Assembly (NCBI GenBank): GCA_012845835.1
Contig: JABAKD010000022.1
Span: forward strand, 14,169,350 to 14,233,349
Direction of reading: 5' to 3'
Source: Undaria pinnatifida
Taxonomy: Eukaryota; Sar; Phaeophyceae; Laminariales; Alariaceae
Length of the DNA stretch: 64,000 nt
Shown here: positions 60,556 to 64,000 of the stretch, one piece after another
How positions within the stretch are numbered: position 1 is the stretch's first letter
Layout: every line of letters begins with the position of its first letter
The notes under the pieces: model-generated
What the model was told of the DNA's origin: nothing
What the model saw: the letters and a program-made list of their open reading frames with translations, nothing else
The model's database searches: none
Position numbers and translations under genes: made by a program

Positions 60556-61698
60556 GTACACCCTAGTGCGCCTTCAATAATTTGTTGTGTTAAGATCTTT
60601 TTTGCAACATCCCTCAGACCCATAACGACCCCTCTGCCAAATCTTGTTAACAACGTGTGGTGGAAACCGAAGAAATGCCGCCTCACACTCCTTCAAGGAC
60701 GCCCCCTCCACGCCTTCGCCCAGGACCCGAACAAATACCACCATTCTGCCGGTGTTGTACACCCTAGTGCGCCTTCAATAATTAGTTGTGTTAAGATCTT
60801 TTTTGCAACACCATCCCTCAGACCCATAACGACCCCCCTGCCAAATCTTGTTAACAATGTGTGGTGGAAACCGAAGAAATGCCGCCTCACACTCCTTCAA
60901 GGACGCCTCCTCCACGCCTTCGCCCAGGACCCGAACAAATACCACCATTCTGCCGGTGTTGTACACCCTAGTGCGCCTTCAATAATTAGGTGTGTTAGGA
61001 TCTTTTTTGCAACACCATCCCTCAGACCCATAACGACCCCTCTGCCAAATCTTGTCAACAACGTGAAGTGGAAACCGAAGAAATGCCGCCTCACACTCCT
61101 TCAAGGACGCCCCCTCCACGCCTTCGCCCATGACCCGAACAAATACCACCATTCTGCCGGTGTTGTACACCCTAGTGCGCCTTCAATAATTTGTTGTGTT
61201 AAGATCTTTTTTGCAACACCATCCCTCAGACCCATAACGACCCCTCTGCCAAATCTTGTCAACAACGTTTGGTGGAAACCAAAGAAAGGCCGCCTCACAC
61301 TCCTTCAAGGACGCCGTCTCCACGCCTTCGCCCGGGACCCGAACAAATACCACCATTCTGCCGGTGTTGTACACCCTAGTGCGCCTTCAATAATTAGTTG
61401 TGTTAAGATCTTTTTTGCAACACCATCCCTCAGACCCATAACGACCCCTCTGCCAAATCTTGTGTACAACGTGTGGTGAAAACCGAAGAAATGCCGCCTC
61501 ACACTCCTTCAAGGACGCCCCCTCCACGCCTTCGCCCAGGACCCGAACAAATACGCCCATTCTGCCGGTGTTGTACACCCTAGTGCGCCTTCAATAATTA
61601 GTTGTGTTAAGATCTTTTTTGCAACACTATCCCTCAGACCCATAACGACCCCTCTGCCAAATCTTGTTAACAACGTGTGGTGGAAACCGAAGAACTGC
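60556..61698. repeat. 204-bp satellite, first block
   Basis: Units start at GTACACCCTAGTGCGCC: 60556 (201 bp), 60757, 60961, 61165, 61369 and 61573 (cut off at 61698 by a TTAGGG array). Units differ by a few substitutions. Because 204 is divisible by three, long frames stay open on both strands; the plus frame runs until a TGG-to-TGA change in the fifth unit. Confidence 0.93.
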
Positions 61699-61790
61699 TT
61701 AGGGTTAGGGTTAGGGTTAGGGTTAGGGTTAGGGTAAGGGTTAGGGTTAGGGTTAGGGTTAGGGTTAGGGTTAGGGTTAGGGTTAGGGTT
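61699..61790 (+). repeat. (TTAGGG)n array 1, 92 bp
   Basis: About 15 units with one variant GGGTAAGGG near 61731-61740. The junctions with the satellite are sharp on both sides. Confidence 0.93.
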
Positions 61791-62324
61791 GTACACCCTA
61801 GTGCGCCTTCAATAATTTGTTGTGTTAAGATCTTTTTTTCAACACCATCCCTCAGACCCATAACGACCCCTCTGCCAAATCTTGTCAACAACGTTTGGTG
61901 GAAACCAAAGAAAGGCCGCCTCACACTCCTTCAAGGACGCCGTCTCCACGCCTTCGCCCGGGACCCGAACAAATACCACCATTCTGCCGGTGTTGTACAC
62001 CCTAGTGCGCCTTCAATAATTAGTTGTGTTAAGATCTTTTTTGCAACACCATCCCTCAGACCCATAACGACCCCTCTGCCAAATCTTGTGTACAACGTGT
62101 GGTGAAAACCGAAGAAATGCCGCCTCACACTCCTTCAAGGACGCCCCCTCCACGCCTTCGCCCAGGACCCGAACTAATACGCCCATTCTGCCGGTGTTGT
62201 ACACCCTAGTGCGCCTTCAATAATTAGTTGTGTTAAGATCTTTTTTGCAACACTATCCCTCAGACCCATAACGACCCCTCTGCCAAATCTTGTTAACAAC
62301 GTGTGGTGGAAACCGAAGAACTGC
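61791..62324. repeat. 204-bp satellite, second block
   Basis: Units at 61791, 61995 and 62199 (truncated). This block plus the preceding array repeats 626 bp downstream of the corresponding part of the first block, including the variant telomeric unit, so the segment was duplicated as a whole. Confidence 0.92.
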
Positions 62325-62416
62325 TTAGGGTTAGGGTTAGGGTTAGGGTTAGGGTTAGGGTAAGGGTTAGGGTTAGGGTTAGGGTTAGGGTTAGGGTTAG
62401 GGTTAGGGTTAGGGTT
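62325..62416 (+). repeat. (TTAGGG)n array 2, 92 bp
   Basis: Same length, and the same GGGTAAGGG variant, as array 1, 626 bp away. Confidence 0.93.
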
Positions 62417-62637
62417 GTACACCCTAGTGCGCCTTCAATAATTTGTTGTGTTAAGATCTTTTTTTCAACACCATCCCTCAGACCCATAACGACCCCTCTG
62501 CCAAATCTTGTCAACAACGTTTGGTGGAAACCAAAGAAAGGCCGCCTCACACTCCTTCAAGGACGCCGTCTCCACGCCTTCGCCCGGGACCCGAACAAAT
62601 ACCACCATTCTGCCGGTGTTGTACACCCTAGTGCGCC
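62417..62637. repeat. 204-bp satellite, third block
   Basis: One full unit (62417-62620) and the first 17 bp of the next, then a direct switch into TTAGGG. Confidence 0.92.
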
Positions 62638-62758
62638 TAGGGTTAGGGTTAGGGTTAGGGTTAGGGTTAGGGTTAGGGTTAGGGTTAGGGTTAGGGTTAG
62701 GGTTAGGGTTAGGGTTAGGGTTAGGGTTAGGGTTAGGGTTAGGGTTAGGGTTAGGGTT
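62638..62758 (+). repeat. (TTAGGG)n array 3, 121 bp
   Basis: About 20 perfect units, the longest array in the window. It ends at GGGTTAT where the 606-bp repeat begins. Confidence 0.93.
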
Positions 62759-64000
62759 ATAGTGCCGCTCCGGGCGATGTGGGAATCGGGTGACGTCATG
62801 CTTAGCACCAAAAAAAAATTCAGCTCCTTAGCTAAGTCTGGGTCACCGGCAGTGGTTAGGATTTTGATTCTTTCGCGAGTTAGGGTTAGATGAAAAGAGA
62901 CTATATCTCCGCTAGCGGAATTTGAGCCTATGTTGGGAATCCACACTAAAACCAAGTCAAATTTTGCATGAAAAATAAATCTTGGGGAATGGCTTATTTT
63001 TACGTGTTATGCTTAGATCCAAGTTTTTGTGTTCTACACAAATTTCAAGTAATTTGTGTTCCACACTAAAACCAAGTCAAAATTTTAGTAGGGAAATTTT
63101 AGGTGAAAGCCTTCATTTTGAATGATTTGCTTAGATTTCAATTTTGAGGTTTTACACTAATTTCAAGTAATTTGGGAACCACACTAAAACCAAGTCAAAA
63201 TGTAGATGAAATTGCTGTGTGAACGTATTATTTTTGAGTCTTACGGGTTAGGGTTAGGGTTAGGGTTAGGGTTAGGGTTAGAAAAAGGCTAATTGTCTTG
63301 TTCGGGGCACGCGCAAACACAATTACGCAGTTTTCGTCGTATTTTCTTATTTGGATCGACGGTTATAGTGCCGCTCCGGGCGATGTGGGAATCGGGTGAC
63401 GTCATGCTTAGCACCAAAAAAAAATTCAGCTCCTTAGCTAAGTCTGGGTCACCGGCAGTGGTTAGGATTTTGATTCTTTCGCGAGTTAGGGTTAGATGAA
63501 AAGAGACTATATCTCCGCTAGCGGAATTTGAGCCTATGTTGGGAATCCACACTAAAACCAAGTCAAATTTTGCATGAAAAATAAATCTTGGGGAATGGCT
63601 TATTTTTACGTGTTATGCTTAGATCCAAGTTTTTGTGTTCTACACAAATTTCAAGTAATTTGTGTTCCACACTAAAACCAAGTCAAAATTTTAGTAGGGA
63701 AATTTTAGGTGAAAGCCTTCATTTTGAATGATTTGCTTAGATTTCAATTTTGAGGTTTTACACTAATTTCAAGTAATTTGGGAACCACACTAAAACCAAG
63801 TCAAAATGTAGATGAAATTGCTGTGTGAACGTATTATTTTTGAGTCTTACGGGTTAGGGTTAGGGTTAGGGTTAGGGTTAGGGTTAGAAAAAGGCTAATT
63901 GTCTTGTTCGGGGCACGCGCAAACACAATTACGCAGTTTTCGTCGTATTTTCTTATTTGGATCGACGGTTATAGTGCCGCTCCGGGCGATGTGGGAATCG
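62757..64000. repeat. 606-bp tandem repeat with embedded TTAGGG
   Basis: TTATAGTGCCGCTCCGGGCG starts at 62757, 63363 and 63969, exactly 606 bp apart, and the two full units are essentially identical. Each has three about 120-bp subrepeats beginning CCACACTAAAACCAAGTCAA and a six-unit GGGTTA array (63245-63280; 63851-63886). The repeat runs off the window end. Confidence 0.95.

Noticed and set aside
60556-62637. CRISPR array
   Set aside because: The repeats are 204 bp with no unique spacers and telomeric interruptions; this is a eukaryotic satellite.
61677-62893. Frames containing long Arg-Val runs
   Set aside because: Translation of TTAGGG arrays.

Overview
The window looks like nuclear DNA of a stramenopile, most likely a brown alga (Phaeophyceae). 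The sequence shows GT-AG introns, telomere-type TTAGGG/CCCTAA tracts, very long transposon-filled introns, and a C-terminal multi-membrane-span domain of a kind I recognise from stramenopile Pmp-like membrane proteins. The taxon is an inference; no sequence search was run.

One gene dominates. A plus-strand model of 20 exons runs from 10172 to 59137 (about 49 kb; 3,678 coding bp; 1,225 aa). Exon 1 carries a signal peptide and the first parallel beta-helix rungs. Exons 2-15 are fourteen mini-exons of 78, 81 or 84 bp. Each encodes one Chlamydia-Pmp-like rung (final motif F-x-x-N-x-A ... G-G), starts and ends in the same codon phase, and nearly always ends at GGAG|GTGAG. Exons 16-17 hold further rungs, 18-19 a cysteine-rich neck and the first membrane span, and exon 20 about six more spans. 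The predicted product is a secreted-ectodomain, membrane-anchored surface protein built like a cassette. Because every mini-exon is phase 1-1, any subset can be skipped or duplicated without a frameshift.

The introns are a transposon trap. Intron 7 (15.9 kb) holds two convergent gag-protease LTR retrotransposons without reverse transcriptase (20363-23926 plus strand; 24272-27889 minus strand) and a long inverted-repeat element (28914-30824). A G-rich dispersed repeat family with a shared end sequence occurs in introns 5, 7, 11, 12 and 14; its copies at 14.6-16.8 kb and 32.1-33.7 kb form a large inverted repeat.

Upstream (1-10 kb) is non-genic: GGGTC minisatellites, (TAG)n arrays and a duplicated 230-bp block, two oppositely oriented tRNA-derived SINEs, a 1,104-bp hAT-like element with perfect 21-bp terminal inverted repeats and an 8-bp target duplication, an element with about 245-bp inverted repeats, and two decayed LINE reverse-transcriptase C-termini. 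A third LINE remnant lies at 49.9-50.6 kb.

Downstream (60.3-64 kb) is subtelomere-like: a 204-bp satellite broken by TTAGGG arrays into a 626-bp higher-order repeat, then a 606-bp tandem repeat with its own TTAGGG array. From 61.7 kb on, the arrays point as they would at a right-hand chromosome end.
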